Part shown: piece by piece, positions 42,511-54,530 of the stretch
Position numbering within the stretch: the stretch's first letter is position 1
Layout of the letters: every line of letters begins with the position of its first letter
Assembly: GCF_001649575.2 (NCBI RefSeq)
Contig: NC_051436.1
Coordinates: forward strand, 14,696,430-14,760,429
From: Kryptolebias marmoratus
Lineage: Eukaryota > Chordata > Actinopteri > Cyprinodontiformes > Rivulidae
Direction: 5' to 3'
DNA: 64,000 nt
The notes under the pieces: generated by a model
What the model was told of the DNA's origin: nothing
What the model saw: the letters and a program-made list of their open reading frames with translations, nothing else
The model's database searches: none
Made by a program: the position numbers and the translations under genes

Positions 42511-43654
42511 GGAAATGATAGAACCAAAACCCGTCACTGCCCTCCTCCATAAACCATTAAGTATTCTGACAGTAAACTCCAAGTACAGAAAGTTTTTTGG
42601 AAAACTGTGTTGGTCTGTTAGTTTTCTAATGATAAAAGGAGTGAAGGTTTTAATGCAGTGTTTTAATGATTGCTGGATGGCAAGTTTCTATTTAGTTTGT
42701 TCTGATTGTTTTAGAGCCGATAAGACCCACAGTGGTCATAGTATAGTAAAATGTTCTGTGTCAATAACAGAACAACCATCTGAACAGCGTTACGTTGCAT
42801 TACCTAACCTAAACAAACACAGTGCGAGTGTTACCTTACAGTGAAGCTGTGTGGAGAACAGATGAAGGCTGTTTTACTGTGGTGGAGTTTTAAAGGTTTA
42901 ACAGAAATATCAACAGACCTGCTGTCACACTGTTTGTTGCTGATGAGTCAGACCACTGTGTGGCTTGGCTGCATGTGAGTTTCCATGTAGACCAGGTAAC
43001 TGAGGTCGGACACATCCTAACACACGTGTGAACAGTCATATTTAAAGGGGTCTGCTTATGAGTCAACTCTTTTGAAGGCAAGTTTGACATCTCTTGAAAA
43101 TTTCATGAAAGTCCGCTCATAACTTTTTGAGTAATCGTGTTCTAAGACAGACAAACAAACAGATGCTACTGAAAAAATAACCTCCTCGGTGAAAGATTCT
43201 GTCTAACATTTTAGTTTGGTGGGTGAGCTCACAGTGGTTTATGTGGGCAGTCTGACTTTGCACGGAACAGCCTGACTATTTCCTGTACACAGAGTTTTGT
43301 CCCCCTCCCCACACACACCTTTTTTTTTCTTTCTAACCTTAGCAGTGGTTTTCCTTTGGTAGCAGAAAAAACAGCAGTCTGTGAGCATGATTTCTGCAAG
43401 TAAAATGAATGTGTTGAAAAGAAGGATCTGACTGGTTATTGGTTGGAGTTGATACAATATCTACAAGATACCAGCTCACCAACATTTAACAGCTGAAGGC
43501 TATAGACCACAGTGCTTACCTTTTGTCTGTATGTCCTCTATCTGCTGTCCAACAACTTCCTGAGACTGAAGCCTACATGAACCACATGACAGCTGTGTGC
43601 TTTAGTTCCCAGTACTCACACCAGCTGTAGTTTGCACTCAAAACAAGCAGTGGA

Positions 43655-43767
43655 CAGGAAATCAAACCGTGCCTATATTGTTGTGGTGTTAGATGTAACT
43701 TTTCCTGCTTCATCATTTCAGTTAAAGCGAGAGTCTGATCAGTGGTGCAGAAGGTGTGAATGTGAGG
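43655..43767 (+). promoter_or_regulatory. Gene D proximal promoter / 5' UTR block with Ets and RUNX cores
   Basis: GGACAGGAAAT (Ets core AGGAA 43656-43660), identical to the gene A block, and TGTGGT (43682-43687), 86 bp before the ATG, then GAATGTGAGG. Functional role inferred. Confidence 0.45.
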
Positions 43768-46619
43768 ATGGGGCACTCTTTTCTCTGTGTTTTGGGGGTT
43801 TTCTGTAAGTACATTACTGATTTTCTGTTTGTTGAATGAAGAAACATTTTCTATATTTTGAGAATTACAGTGATTACTGGTTTAAACTGTTTCTCTAGAG
43901 TTGTGACATTTGATAACACAAATGTTTGAGCTGTAGTTGTCGATAAAAAGGTTTCATGTTAGTATTTTAACAGATTTACTACTTGTTCCATTTTTAAATA
44001 TTTATTTAAAAAGCATACAACAGGGTACCAAGGGAGGAGCTGTGGTGTTAAATGAGGAAATCTGGAGTGGCAGAGAAATATGTTAGACTGGTGCAGGACA
44101 TGTATGAAGACAGCAGGACATGTATGAAGACAGCAGGACATGTATGAAGACAGCAGGACATGTATGAAGACAGCAGGACATGTATGAGGACATCAGGACA
44201 GTGGTGAGGTGTGCTGCAGGAGTGACCGATAGCTTCAACCTGGAGGTGGGAGTCCATCAAGGATCGACTCTGAGCCCCTTCTTGTTTGCTCTGGTGATGG
44301 ACAGACTAACAGATGAGGTCAGGCAGGAATCCTCCGTGGACTATGATGTTTGCAGATGACATTGTGATCTGTGGTGAGGACAGGTAACAGGTGGAAGAGA
44401 ATCTGGAGAGGTGGAGGGATGCACTTGAAAGACGAGGGATGAAAGTCAGCTGTAAATGTGTGTGAATGAGAGGGAGGCAGGTGGAACAGTGAGGCTACAA
44501 GGAGGTCAGAGGTCACAGAGGTGCAGGACTTCAAGGACTTTGGGTCCACTGTCCAGGAAAATGGGGAGTGTGATAAGGAGGTAAAGAAGANNNNNNNNNN
44601 NNNNNNNNNNNNNNNNNNNNNNNNNNNNNNNNNNNNNNNNNNNNNNNNNNNNNNNNNNNNNNNNNNNNNNNNNNNNNNNNNNNNNNNNNNNNNNNNNNNN
44701 NNNNNNNNNNNNNNNNNNNNNNNNNNNNNNNNNNNNNNNNNNNNNNNNNNNNNNNNNNNNNNNNNNNNNNNNNNNNNNNNNNNNNNNNNNNNNNNNNGCT
44801 GAAGATGTTGAGGTTCTCCTTGGGAGGGACAAGGATGGACAGGATTAGGAATGAGGTCATCAGAGGTAGAGCACAGGTTGAAGGACTGGGAGATAAAGTT
44901 AGAGAGGCCAGACTGAGATGGTTTGGACATGTCCAGAGGAGGGACAGTGGGTATATTGGTAGAAGGAGGTTAGAGACAAAGAGGAGATATATGGACGCAG
45001 TTAGAGAGGACGTGGAGGTAGCTGGAGTGAGGACAGAGGACACAGAAGACAGAGTTAGATGGAGGAGGAGGAGTCGCAGTGGTGACCCCTGAAAAGGAAA
45101 CAGCTGAATGAAAAATAAGAAGATTTAATAACCACTGTCTCATCTGAAACTTTACTTTTTTTGAAAAGCACTCATCATGGTGCTTTTTTGTCAGTTCATG
45201 AATCTGTGATCTGATTTCTGGTTTTATTTTAGTTCTCAGCTCACTCCTCTGCAGATATACTGAAGGTGAGAGATTGCTTTTTTCTTTAACATTTTTCTCA
45301 GTTTACGTTGTCTTTATAATTTATTGAATATTTGAAATATCACTTTTCACTTTGAATTACATTTTTGTGTTTATATTTCATCCATAGTGTCAAAGCAAAA
45401 TTATTTATGGTCTAACTTTGTCACCAGGTCAACTGTGTACATCCTTAAAATTAAGTGTGCATGTACAAAATATTCAGTGTAAAGACTAAACTGTTTTTTC
45501 TTCTTTTTAGTTATTCTACTGCCACAGTACATTATATTACCTGTTGAACATATCATTTTATAAACTGTCTGACACTATATGTAGCGTGAATAATAAATGT
45601 TCTACTGCACTGAACACCATCAGACTCCAGAAAGATTTACATTCCTCATTTTTTTAGGATTACCTATTTGGCAATTCCTTTAGAGCTCATGCTCTCTAGG
45701 TTTTAAATGCAGGAAGTTAAACAGACATATATATTCAAATAATTACACCTTTGCATTGCTAACTAATGAATAAAAATACTCCACCACAGAATAATTTAGA
45801 GTCTAAAATTAATATTTTTACAACAATTAGTATGAGTATCATTTTTACATTTTATAGATGTTTATATAGTGATTTCTGATGCATTTCTGAATTAGTGGAT
45901 GTTTATTTATTCATTCGTTTTACCTCTAACCTGTACAGCAGATAAACTCAGAGCGACACTAACAGCAGAGGAAACCATCATACCAGCAGGGGGCAGTGTA
46001 ACACTGAGCTGCTCGGTGGAAGCGTCTGCAGGCTGGAAATTTGACTGGTTCAGACGGGGGTTAGTCTATTCTGTGTCTCAGATCATAAAGGACAATGATC
46101 TGAATGGAGTCCTCAGAGTCACAGAGGGAGGTCTGTACAGCTGCAGAGGAAGAAGAGGAGATCCAGTTTTCCACACAGAAACCAGCATCAAAATTACCAT
46201 TGAGAAAACTGGTGAGTTATTTAATAACCAAGCAAACTCCAAATGTTGTGTTTGGTTATCAGGAGTGCTAACAACAACAACAGTTTATAAGGGGACAAAG
46301 AAAGAACATTTTTGCACAATAAAGCCCAAAGCATAATTAAAAGCTTAAACCTCCTAGTCATGATGTCTTTAACCTAAAACTGGGCGACCCAACCTAAAAC
46401 AAATGCAGTAATATTTTGGGCTTTATCACAATAAACAAACTTGCAACTCTGAACAAAATAAAAAATTCTCTAAACCAATCTCTTTCTCAATATCCTTAAT
46501 ATCTCACTGTGCAAAAAGAAGGATACACCCTGGAATAACTTTGGGAATCCTAACTTATCTAAAACAGGGAAGCTTTAGTTTTATTTATTGTGAAAAAACA
46601 GTGGTTATGTGTTTATTTA

Positions 46620-46699
<80 letters not shown>

Positions 46700-49600
46700 C
46701 CAGTAAAACTTGCAACATTTTCTTGTATTTCTGCTTTCTATTAAACTCCTAATTGAATGTTGTTTATGCAAACAGTTTCCATCAAACCCTCTATGATCCT
46801 TCGACCCAACTGGCCTCTGATTTACAGCAGTGAGACAGTCACTCTCAGATGTCAGATCCTGGGAGGAGGAGGACCTCGGTGGCTGTATGAATGGTCACCA
46901 AATACATTTAAAAAAGCTGCAACATCCAGTGAATACAGGATCATCAGAGCTCCTGGGTCAGACAGTGGAGAACACAGCTGTCGGGGCAGAAGTGGTTATC
47001 TTTTAACAAACTGGAGTAATGTCATCAAACTGACAGTGTCACGTGAGTAGGATTACATTTCATTCAAGCTGAAAATGTCACATATTATGTACTTTCATGT
47101 GCAAATTTTAAATAAGCTAACGGTAAGCATTTTTTTTTAATTTTCAGAAAATGTATTAGCAAAAACAGAATAGAAAGAAAAAACACCGTTCTAAGAGCTA
47201 TTTGAGTTATTTATGTATTGTGAGCCTCTACAAAGTGCACAAACCACTAAAGAGTGTAGTTTCTATTATTTCAGTTATTCTGAGAGAATTTTTTTAAGCA
47301 GGGTTCTTGGTTTTTGTTTGGTGATTAAAGCAAAGTGACTCTGAATGTTGCAGCTGAATTTTGCTGTAAACTCTACAGCAGATGAACCCAGAGCCTCAGT
47401 GAGAGCAGATAAAACAATCATACCAGCAGGAGGCAGAATAACACTGAGCTGCTCTGTGGACACATCTGATGGTTGGAGCTTTGACTGGTTCAGACGGGAG
47501 TCCAAATCTTCTCAGTATGTAAAATACAATAACCCAGACAGTGTCTCAGAAGGAGGTCTGTACAGCTGCAGAGGAGGAAGAGGAGATCCAGGTTTCTACA
47601 CACAAAACAGCACTGAAGTCACCATTGAAGAAACTTGTGAGTTTACTTTTGTCAAGATGTAAAAAAAACCAAAAGCTGTTCTTTTTTATCCGTTGTGAGA
47701 ACAGCAAAATACAAATTGCAAACAAACAAACTAAGGAAGGAAAGCAAAGTATAATGATAATGATAAGTCTTTAAACTGAACTAAAGTCTCTGTTCATGAT
47801 TATAACAGATTCAAGAGAACATTACTGTATTTTAATTATAGATTTTAGAAAATATTCAATTCTCTACTTGTTCCTTTTATGCTGCACATGTAGAAATTAT
47901 TTAGCAAAACTGTATTTTTGTTGTGGCATTGCTTTTTCTTCTCAAAATGTATTTAATTGTATTTTTGAATTGTAATGTAATGTGTGATTGTGAGTAATAA
48001 TCATTTTGTGAGAGTTAACTTTAACACCATTCGGCTGCACTTATCAAGTCCGGATGACTTACCGATGTCCTTGCTGTATATCCTGGTGAGGTGGTTCAGT
48101 GAGTCGATGTCTTGCTCACTTTTGGCATACAGCTTGATGTCACCCATGAAAAGGAGGTGACTGATGAACTGGTATCCATAGCCACTCTTTGCAATCATCT
48201 GGCTAAAAAGGTTCAGGTCCATCCAGAACAGGAGTGGGGACAGAGCATCACCTTGGTATACGCCACATTTGATGCTGACTTGTGTAATTGGCTTTGAATT
48301 AGAGTTGTCTCCCACATTCCCATTGAGTTCTCATTGAAACCTTTAGTGTCCTGTTGACGTTATACAGTTTCAAGCACTCCAGTATCCAAGTGTGGGGCAT
48401 TGAGTCGTAGGCTTTCCTGTTGTCAATCCAGGCAGTGAACAGGTTTGTGTGTCCGGTCTTACAGTCTTGAGCTACAGTTCTGTCCACTAGTAGCTGGTGC
48501 TTGGCTCTCCTGGTGTTGGTGCCAATTCCTTTCTGTGCCTCGCTCATGTGCCTATAAATCTTAGCTGCTATGATGCCTGACAGGAGCTTCCATGTTGTAC
48601 AGAGACAGGTGATTGGCCGGTGGTTGGATGAAATTGACCCATTCTGGGGTCTTTCATGATCATTACTGTCCAGCCTTAGGTCAACCACTCAGGGTGGGTC
48701 CCTTCCATCAGTAGCTGGTTCATTTGTCCTGCTAGGCGTTCATGGAGAGAGGCCAGTTTCTTCAGCCAGTAGGTGTGGATCATGTCAGGCCCTGGTGCAG
48801 TTCAACTCTTCATTCCTGAGACTCTGTCTTGGATGTCTGCCACTGTGGTAGATACTGGTTCTTGCTCTGGGAGGATGGTGTGTTCAGATCTTACATCCTA
48901 AAGCCATGGGGCAATATTATTGTATGATGCCTCCTTCTCCCATTTGCTTCTCCAGTATTGCTCAGTTTCAGCTCTGAGTGGATCTAACTTCTTGTTATTT
49001 CCTCTGCCATAAAGAGTACACTTTGGATGGTGCGATGGAGAATACCCTGTTTATTCTCCTGCTTCTTGAGTGTACCTTCTCAGATGAGTAGCCAGAGCTT
49101 TGAGGCATTGTTTGGCAGTCTTTAGGTGTTAGGTTAGGTGTATTCCTTGAAAACCAACTTTTTTCCAAGCAAAACAACAACTGATCTTACATTGCAGGCA
49201 CCAGTTTCTCCGCAATACTGAAATAAAAAGCAGATAAAAAAATGATGATTTTTGATTAAAACCTCTGCATTATCTTGGTGTTTTCCCAGATAAAGATGAT
49301 GGGATCATCCTGGAGAGCCCCGTCCATCCTGTGACTGAGGGAGATCCTGTTACTCTGAGCTGCAGAACCAAACAACAAAAACTACTTTCCAGTGTGTTTT
49401 TCTATCACAACAACACACTTCTCCAGAATGATGGCAGAGAGGAGCTGAAGATCTCTGCAGTGTCAAAGTCAGATGAAGGTTTCTACAGGTGTGAACATTC
49501 AGGACAGGAGTCACCACAGAGCTGGATGTCAGTTCAAGGTGAGGAGGATAAAAAAACATTTGATGCTTTTAATTTACTAAATCATTTTGTTCTTTGAGAG

Positions 49601-51394
49601 GAACAAAGTAAACACTGAGTTTATGTACTGTAGATTAATGTCTGTTCAAACTTGAAGCTGCATTTTTCTTTAAACAGAGAATAATGTCATAAAATCTGCA
49701 TTAAAACATTTTTATTATTTAGTTAGAACAGCAGCTGTGTCCAGTCCTGTCAGCTCTTTATTTCTTGTGCTGCTGATTGTTGGACCAGTTGTTGGAGTCC
49801 TTCTCATTATTCTCCTGATCTTATTGTGGCGCTGCAGACAGTCCAAAGGTGAGACGTTTTTCTGCTGATTCTGGATCAGATTGTTGATTTAATTCTTCAA
49901 AAACTCTGAAGCATCTTGATATATGAAGCAAACCAGCAGCAGGATGATTTGAACAATGAAATAATGTAACAATAAATATGTTTTTCACAGATTTATTCTG
50001 CATCAGGTCAGTGAATCACATTTTTTCTTTGTTAATCACTGACATTAATTATCAGTGGTGTTTTAAATTAACTTTACTGTTTTTATTATATTTTAGACCA
50101 AAACAATCAGAGAGCAGCAGTCAGAGCTCCACCACAAATCATGGAGTCAACCAGACTGAAAGTCATGTTTACAGCTCTGTGCTCCACGGTTTGTCACTAA
50201 TTAAACATCATCATTATGAATTACTTTGACTTTTTATGAACTCCCTGGACTGGGTGGTTGGGAGAAGTGTGTACTATTTACTCCAAAAAGCCTGGAATGA
50301 AAAGGGTTTTTAAAATATACATGAGAGAAAACGATCAAGTAAGCAAGAAGCTTTATCCAAAGGCTATGCTCCTGAGGGGGTTGTAACAGGCATCATATCA
50401 AAATAGCATTAATTTAATCAAAAGAACTAACAGATACAGAAAAAAATAACTGACTTTTTTCACTGTGTGTAGGTGATGTTTCTCTCTATGAGTCAATTAA
50501 ACCTCATAAAGCTGCTGGAAATGGTGACGTATCTTTTAAAGCAGTTCAAGATGCAACCAACAGTGATTTCAGGAGACTGATTACAGGCTGCTGATGTAAA
50601 ATTCTGACATATTTCAGATGCTGATGGATCCAGAAATGTCAAATATTCACTCAGCGAACTTAGACACCTTCAAAAGAAGAGTAAGTAATTCAAACATAAT
50701 GGTACACATTTTGTATACAAAAAGAAGAAAGTAGCTCTTCACGTGAAGTTTTACTTTTTTTTCTTTATGTTCGTACATAAACTTTTATATTCCTTTTTTA
50801 ATGTTGTGTTTTAAAAAAGTCTGTGTTTGTTGCATCTTGTTGCCATGATTTACCCCTTGTTGCTGAAATGCTGATATTCTTTTTTGTTGAATTCTGTGAT
50901 GATCTCAACAGAAGGGGCTCATGAACCAGAGGAAGATCATGTTTACTGTAATGTGGAGAAACTGACAGCAGGTAGAGTCAGTTCCAACAGGCAGCCTTTT
51001 ATTGATATGTGACCTCATGTCCTTAGAAGTCAACATGAAGTTCATTATCCCTGTAATTCCTGCATCACAGTTTGGGACAGTTACATGATGTTTGTATTCA
51101 TCTGAAGTTGTTTGTGTCTAATATTTTGTCTTTGAGAATTTATGGGAAATAACTTGATTAATTTCTTTAATAATTGTCTGTATTTTGCATGTTTTATGTA
51201 GACACTGACAGTTTGCAGTAACTTTTTCAATCACAATAGAAACCATGATCCTGTTACATTTTTGTACAAGTCTAGTCGGTTACTGATGTTATCAATTTAA
51301 TAGCGACCAAACCGACAAATGTTTGACATCAATTATCTCATCTTTCACAGAAAAAAAGGAGTTCCGCAGCAACATTTGCAACAGTTTACTCTGA
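43768..51394 (+). CDS. Receptor gene D: four-Ig FCRL-like receptor with an ITIM
   Basis: Exons: 43768-43804, 45233-45265, 45939-46211, 46776-47042, 47379-47636, 49290-49538, 49735-49848, 49991-50006, 50097-50188, 50473-50523, 50618-50680, 50912-50971, 51351-51394. They give 518 open codons. It has a signal peptide ([12 protein letters not shown] plus FLSSLLCRY), four Ig domains, and an uncharged TM helix. The tail has HVYSSV, SLYESI (strict ITIM), KYSLSE and VYCNV (YxN). It lacks the SWLSPG and NRVQHF Ig exons of gene A; their place is taken by a LINE on the opposite strand. The last exon carries one extra A in a run of seven, which shifts the frame and ends it at TGA 51392-51394 instead of TAG 51435, losing the VYSEV motif. 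A homopolymer error in the assembly is possible. Confidence 0.78.
44000..45120 (+). mobile_element. RTE-like LINE fragment in gene D intron 1
   Basis: It starts at [13 protein letters not shown], where the gene A copy reads KA-stop-DRV. From 44200 it is essentially identical to 4880-5269, including the point at which the sequence enters an N gap (44591-44797). The C-terminal [19 protein letters not shown] is intact here. It carries the 20-bp minisatellite at 44095-44200. Confidence 0.8.
45233..45265 (+). CDS. Gene D signal-peptide exon 2
   Basis: 33 nt, acceptor ATTTTAG, donor [17 protein letters not shown]. Together with 43768-43804 it forms the leader. Confidence 0.75.
45939..46211 (+). 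CDS. Gene D Ig domain 1 exon
   Basis: 273 nt, phase 1-1. [28 protein letters not shown] and [15 protein letters not shown]. Same type as 7074-7340 and 47379-47636. Confidence 0.85.
46621..46699. repeat. (TCTA)n microsatellite
   Basis: About 19 uninterrupted tetranucleotide units in an intron of gene D. Confidence 0.97.
46776..47042 (+). CDS. Gene D Ig domain 2 exon
   Basis: 267 nt, phase 1-1. [20 protein letters not shown] and [12 protein letters not shown]. The usual Tyr before the second core Cys is His here. Confidence 0.85.
47379..47636 (+). CDS. Gene D Ig domain 3 exon
   Basis: 258 nt, phase 1-1. [20 protein letters not shown] and [15 protein letters not shown]. Very close to 7074-7340 in gene A. 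The last codon differs (ACTT|GTGAGT instead of ACTG|GTGAGT). Confidence 0.85.
47990..49190 (-). mobile_element. Non-LTR retrotransposon reverse-transcriptase remnant
   Basis: The - strand reads [54 protein letters not shown] and [14 protein letters not shown], the ordered motifs of a LINE reverse transcriptase. The catalytic box usually Y-x-D-D is F-M-G-D here ([11 protein letters not shown]), and several stops and shifts are present. It is inactive. It is distinct from the RTE-like and L1-like elements in this window. The clade is not certain. Confidence 0.75.
49290..49538 (+). CDS. Gene D Ig domain 4 (membrane-proximal) exon
   Basis: 249 nt, phase 1-1. [32 protein letters not shown]. Nearly identical to gene A 14251-14499. 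Confidence 0.9.
49735..49848 (+). CDS. Gene D transmembrane exon
   Basis: 114 nt. [20 protein letters not shown], ending [15 protein letters not shown] acceptor (49732 or 49735). Confidence 0.88.
49991..51394 (+). CDS. Gene D cytoplasmic exons
   Basis: 49991-50006 (micro-exon, DLFCI), 50097-50188 ([10 protein letters not shown]), 50473-50523 ([15 protein letters not shown]), 50618-50680 ([13 protein letters not shown]), 50912-50971 ([11 protein letters not shown]) and 51351-51394 (frameshifted end). The SLYESI site fits the SHP-1/2-recruiting ITIM consensus; VYCNV fits Y-x-N. Confidence 0.78.
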
Positions 51395-51929
51395 AGTCAG
51401 ATCAAGAAAAGCTCTGGATAACAATGCTGCCATGTAGCTGCAGTCTTATTCTGCAACTTATTACAGGAGACAAAACTCATAAAAACACGCTTACATCTAG
51501 GAGAACATTGCATTCTTTTTTTAAAAAGTTTATAAAGAACTGTATTAGTAAATCATGAAGAAACTATTCATAAAGCCACTGGTTGCACCCCTGGAATCCC
51601 AATAACACACATATTTAAAAGTGTTTATATATATATATATTATATTTGTGTAGACTGTAGACAATATTGTGTAGAATATTAAGCAAAACCCTTTCGTGTT
51701 AAACCTGTCTTTAGACACTTACTAATATTAGTTACATTTGAATATGCGCTGTTACAAAATGTAACAAATGATAAAAATGAAAATGTTTTGTGACTGAGCG
51801 GTAGTCCTTTTTGTATTTGGTAAGTTAATTAGTTGTGGTGGCCATCTTGAATCAGATTCACTGAAGAAGTTAAACAGTTGTAAATATAAATTTGATTATT
51901 ACTTTCTGAGACTTCTATTAACCCCCCCC

Positions 51930-51999
51930 ACACACACACACACACACACACCTCCTTGTTAACCTCCCACTGTAGGACCGAAAGTAGTTTACTGGGTTA

Positions 52000-52034
<35 letters not shown>

Positions 52035-52061
52035 TCACACACACACACACACACACACACC
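51930..52061. repeat. (CA)n microsatellites
   Basis: Three CA tracts at 51930-51951, 52005-52030 and 52035-52061, separated by short unique DNA. The rest of 51440-53290 holds no gene I can support. Confidence 0.93.
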
Positions 52062-52348
52062 TACATATAAGGCCAATCTTTGCTCACCTGCTTTTCATGG
52101 CAGCAAGTTTTTTATGATCAACAGTTGCATCTGTACCATTTTAATATCAACACAGATTTAGCCATCTACCATTCTGTTCACACCTTGGAGTTTTAAAACT
52201 GTTATTTTAATTATTATTTACTTGTATTGTTTTTTCTTGCTTGTCACTTTTGTGAAAAATGTAATAAATAATAAATAATAAATAAATAATAAATGATTAC
52301 TTTAAGACAATTAATCAAATCGAAACCTGATGTTTATTATATTGTTGC

Positions 52349-52349
<1 letters not shown>

Positions 52350-52393
<44 letters not shown>
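52350..52393. repeat. (TA)n microsatellite
   Basis: About 21 uninterrupted TA units. Confidence 0.95.
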
Positions 52394-52394
<1 letters not shown>

Positions 52395-53296
52395 TTCTCA
52401 TATTACTGTTGACAGATCCACTTAGGGGGGTGAGGGCAGAAAATGGCATTACCCTACAGAACAAGTAGAGGTTTCTGCAGAACATAAAGCGGCGAGTCGT
52501 TGGGAGGGGTTTTATTACCAACACAAGATTGGCCTAAAGAATGAAAAGGGGCTGAGTGAGTGGGCTGAACTGGGAGATTTTATAATACAAAAGAATTCAA
52601 GACCCAGTATCAAAAACCACATTACATCTCCACCTGCTTGAGCTGCAGGAATTAGTTCAGAGATGCTGGTCCAGACTTCTGGGGCAGGTATGAGTCTGAA
52701 GGGACTTTTATTTTGAAACTATTGTACAGCCATGTTTGAGCCTTGGATAAACATGATATATAACAGAATATGCAAAGCCAAAGTTAGTTTTATGAATTTC
52801 TGTGTGTATTTCTGTGTAATTCTGAAATTTAAATAGCCTTGTTATATATAGTTTGTATTTAGTTTGTGTAAATCAGGGGAAACAGCATAAAAGAGGGTGC
52901 ATAGAAAAAAATCCTTGCTGTGTGTTTGGGGACTCTATGAAGCAGATATCTACAGAAAACCATAACGAAGTAGAGGAATTAGATTTTGAAGATCTGAAGT
53001 TGGACCTTCAAAACTTTTGTTTTTAACTAATAACAGCCTTCCTTCATTAAATGGAAGCAGGAAGTTTCTGACAAACAAGAATCAGTTTGAATAAAGTGGA
53101 TAAATGATAAATATGACTCAGTGTCACAAGTTGTGTGTTCTGTTGGCCTGTTGGTGTTTACCTAACCTAGGCCAGATGATGTTTGTTTGTTTTGCTCTAA
53201 TACATTACACTTAACAAGATAAATGTGCTTGCCTCTTTTCTTTCACTGTGACTTTCTATTTCTGGACAGAAAGTATCAAAGTGTTCTCTGTAAAAA

Positions 53297-53347
53297 AAAC
53301 CACAGCAGTGGTTAAAGAGAGAGAATTTAAACTTAGTTCCTGTTTCC
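53297..53347 (+). promoter_or_regulatory. Unit E upstream RUNX and Ets cores
   Basis: AACCACA (inverted RUNX core, 53298-53304) and TTCCTGTTTCC (two inverted Ets cores, 53338-53347) lie 93-142 bp before the ATG. The same two site types are found upstream of A, B and D, though here inverted. Confidence 0.3.
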
Positions 53348-54253
53348 ACTCAGTTCCGGGTTTGTCTTAAGACTCTTCAGTTACATTTTGTCTCCTGAAA
53401 AAAATACAAATTATTTACACAAATAAGGAGGAAGTCAGGATGGAGAACTCTTCACTTTGTCCACTGCTATTATTGTGTAAGTGCATCATTTTCTCTGTTT
53501 TGACAAAGGAAACCATTTAAAATAAAAACTAAATGTTAAATATTTGTTCACAGTAACATTATCTTCTTATTTTATCTGTAGGTCAAACTGGTTATTGTTA
53601 AATTTATGCAACTTTGTTTCAAGTTCTGTTTTCTGGTACTTTCTGATCAACTTCAAATACTGGATTTTATCTTCATGGTACCTGTGAAAACATTTCTACA
53701 CCACAGTCTGCTGTTTAAAACTAAAAAATATTTAATCAGAACACTGTCAGTGGAAATGTACTGAATATATTCTGTTAGCAAAATGTAAAATGTGATACGA
53801 TACAAAGACTGCAAATGACTACTTACAAGAAAAAAAATGAACATTTTTTTCAGTAAATGTAAGTGTGAGTTTTGTGTAGCTGTGCAGGAAGTTAAATATT
53901 CTGTGGTCAGATTTAATGCTGTAGTCTGAGTTCTGTGAAGGAAATGCAGTAAAACTGATACCATCCAAAAACATCTGATCTTGTGGTGAAAGAAATTTTT
54001 TATTGGTGTATTAAACAGAACAGATATAGAAAAACACTTTGCTGTTATAATTTAACATTTTTAGGTTCAATAATGTCTGAAGTGGTTTTTTTTTATTTTA
54101 GTGCTGAAAACGCTCCTCTCCTGTGTACAAACTCAAGGTAACTTCAGTTTTAATCAACATTTTATTGATTTATTCATTAATCATTATTGTTTTATTGATG
54201 AATCTTCGCTGTGTTTCTGTAAATCACATAAGCTGCAGATGTAGATGTTCTAG

Positions 54254-54530
54254 ATGCAGAGCTGACTGTCAGCCCCAACTGGAGAACATTTTTATTGGAG
54301 AATTTGTTACCTTATTTGTGACATGAATGAAGGAGAATAAACTGACGGGGCCTATCTGCTCTACAAAGATGGCCAAAATGTTCTTTACAACTCACATACA
54401 AGCTTCACATTTGAAGCTTTATATACATATCACACTGGTGTATATCAGTGCTGTGGTCAGAGGAGGGATTATCATGTTGAAAAGTGCAGTAATAACCTTT
54501 TCAGGCAAATTCCTAATGATTTATCAACAT
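54254..54530 (+). pseudogene. Broken Ig exon of unit E
   Basis: It begins DAELTVSPNWRTF, then meets TGA. After a frame change it reads LYKDGQNVLYNSHTSF and HTGVYQCCGQRR, typical of another FCRL Ig domain type not present intact elsewhere in this window. Confidence 0.65.

Noticed and set aside
42470..42844. 124-codon + strand ORF as a gene
   Set aside because: It begins inside a MITE, has no recognisable domain, and shows no splice or codon evidence.
46541..46744. 67-codon ORF with a SIYLSIYL repeat
   Set aside because: It is the translation of the TCTA microsatellite.
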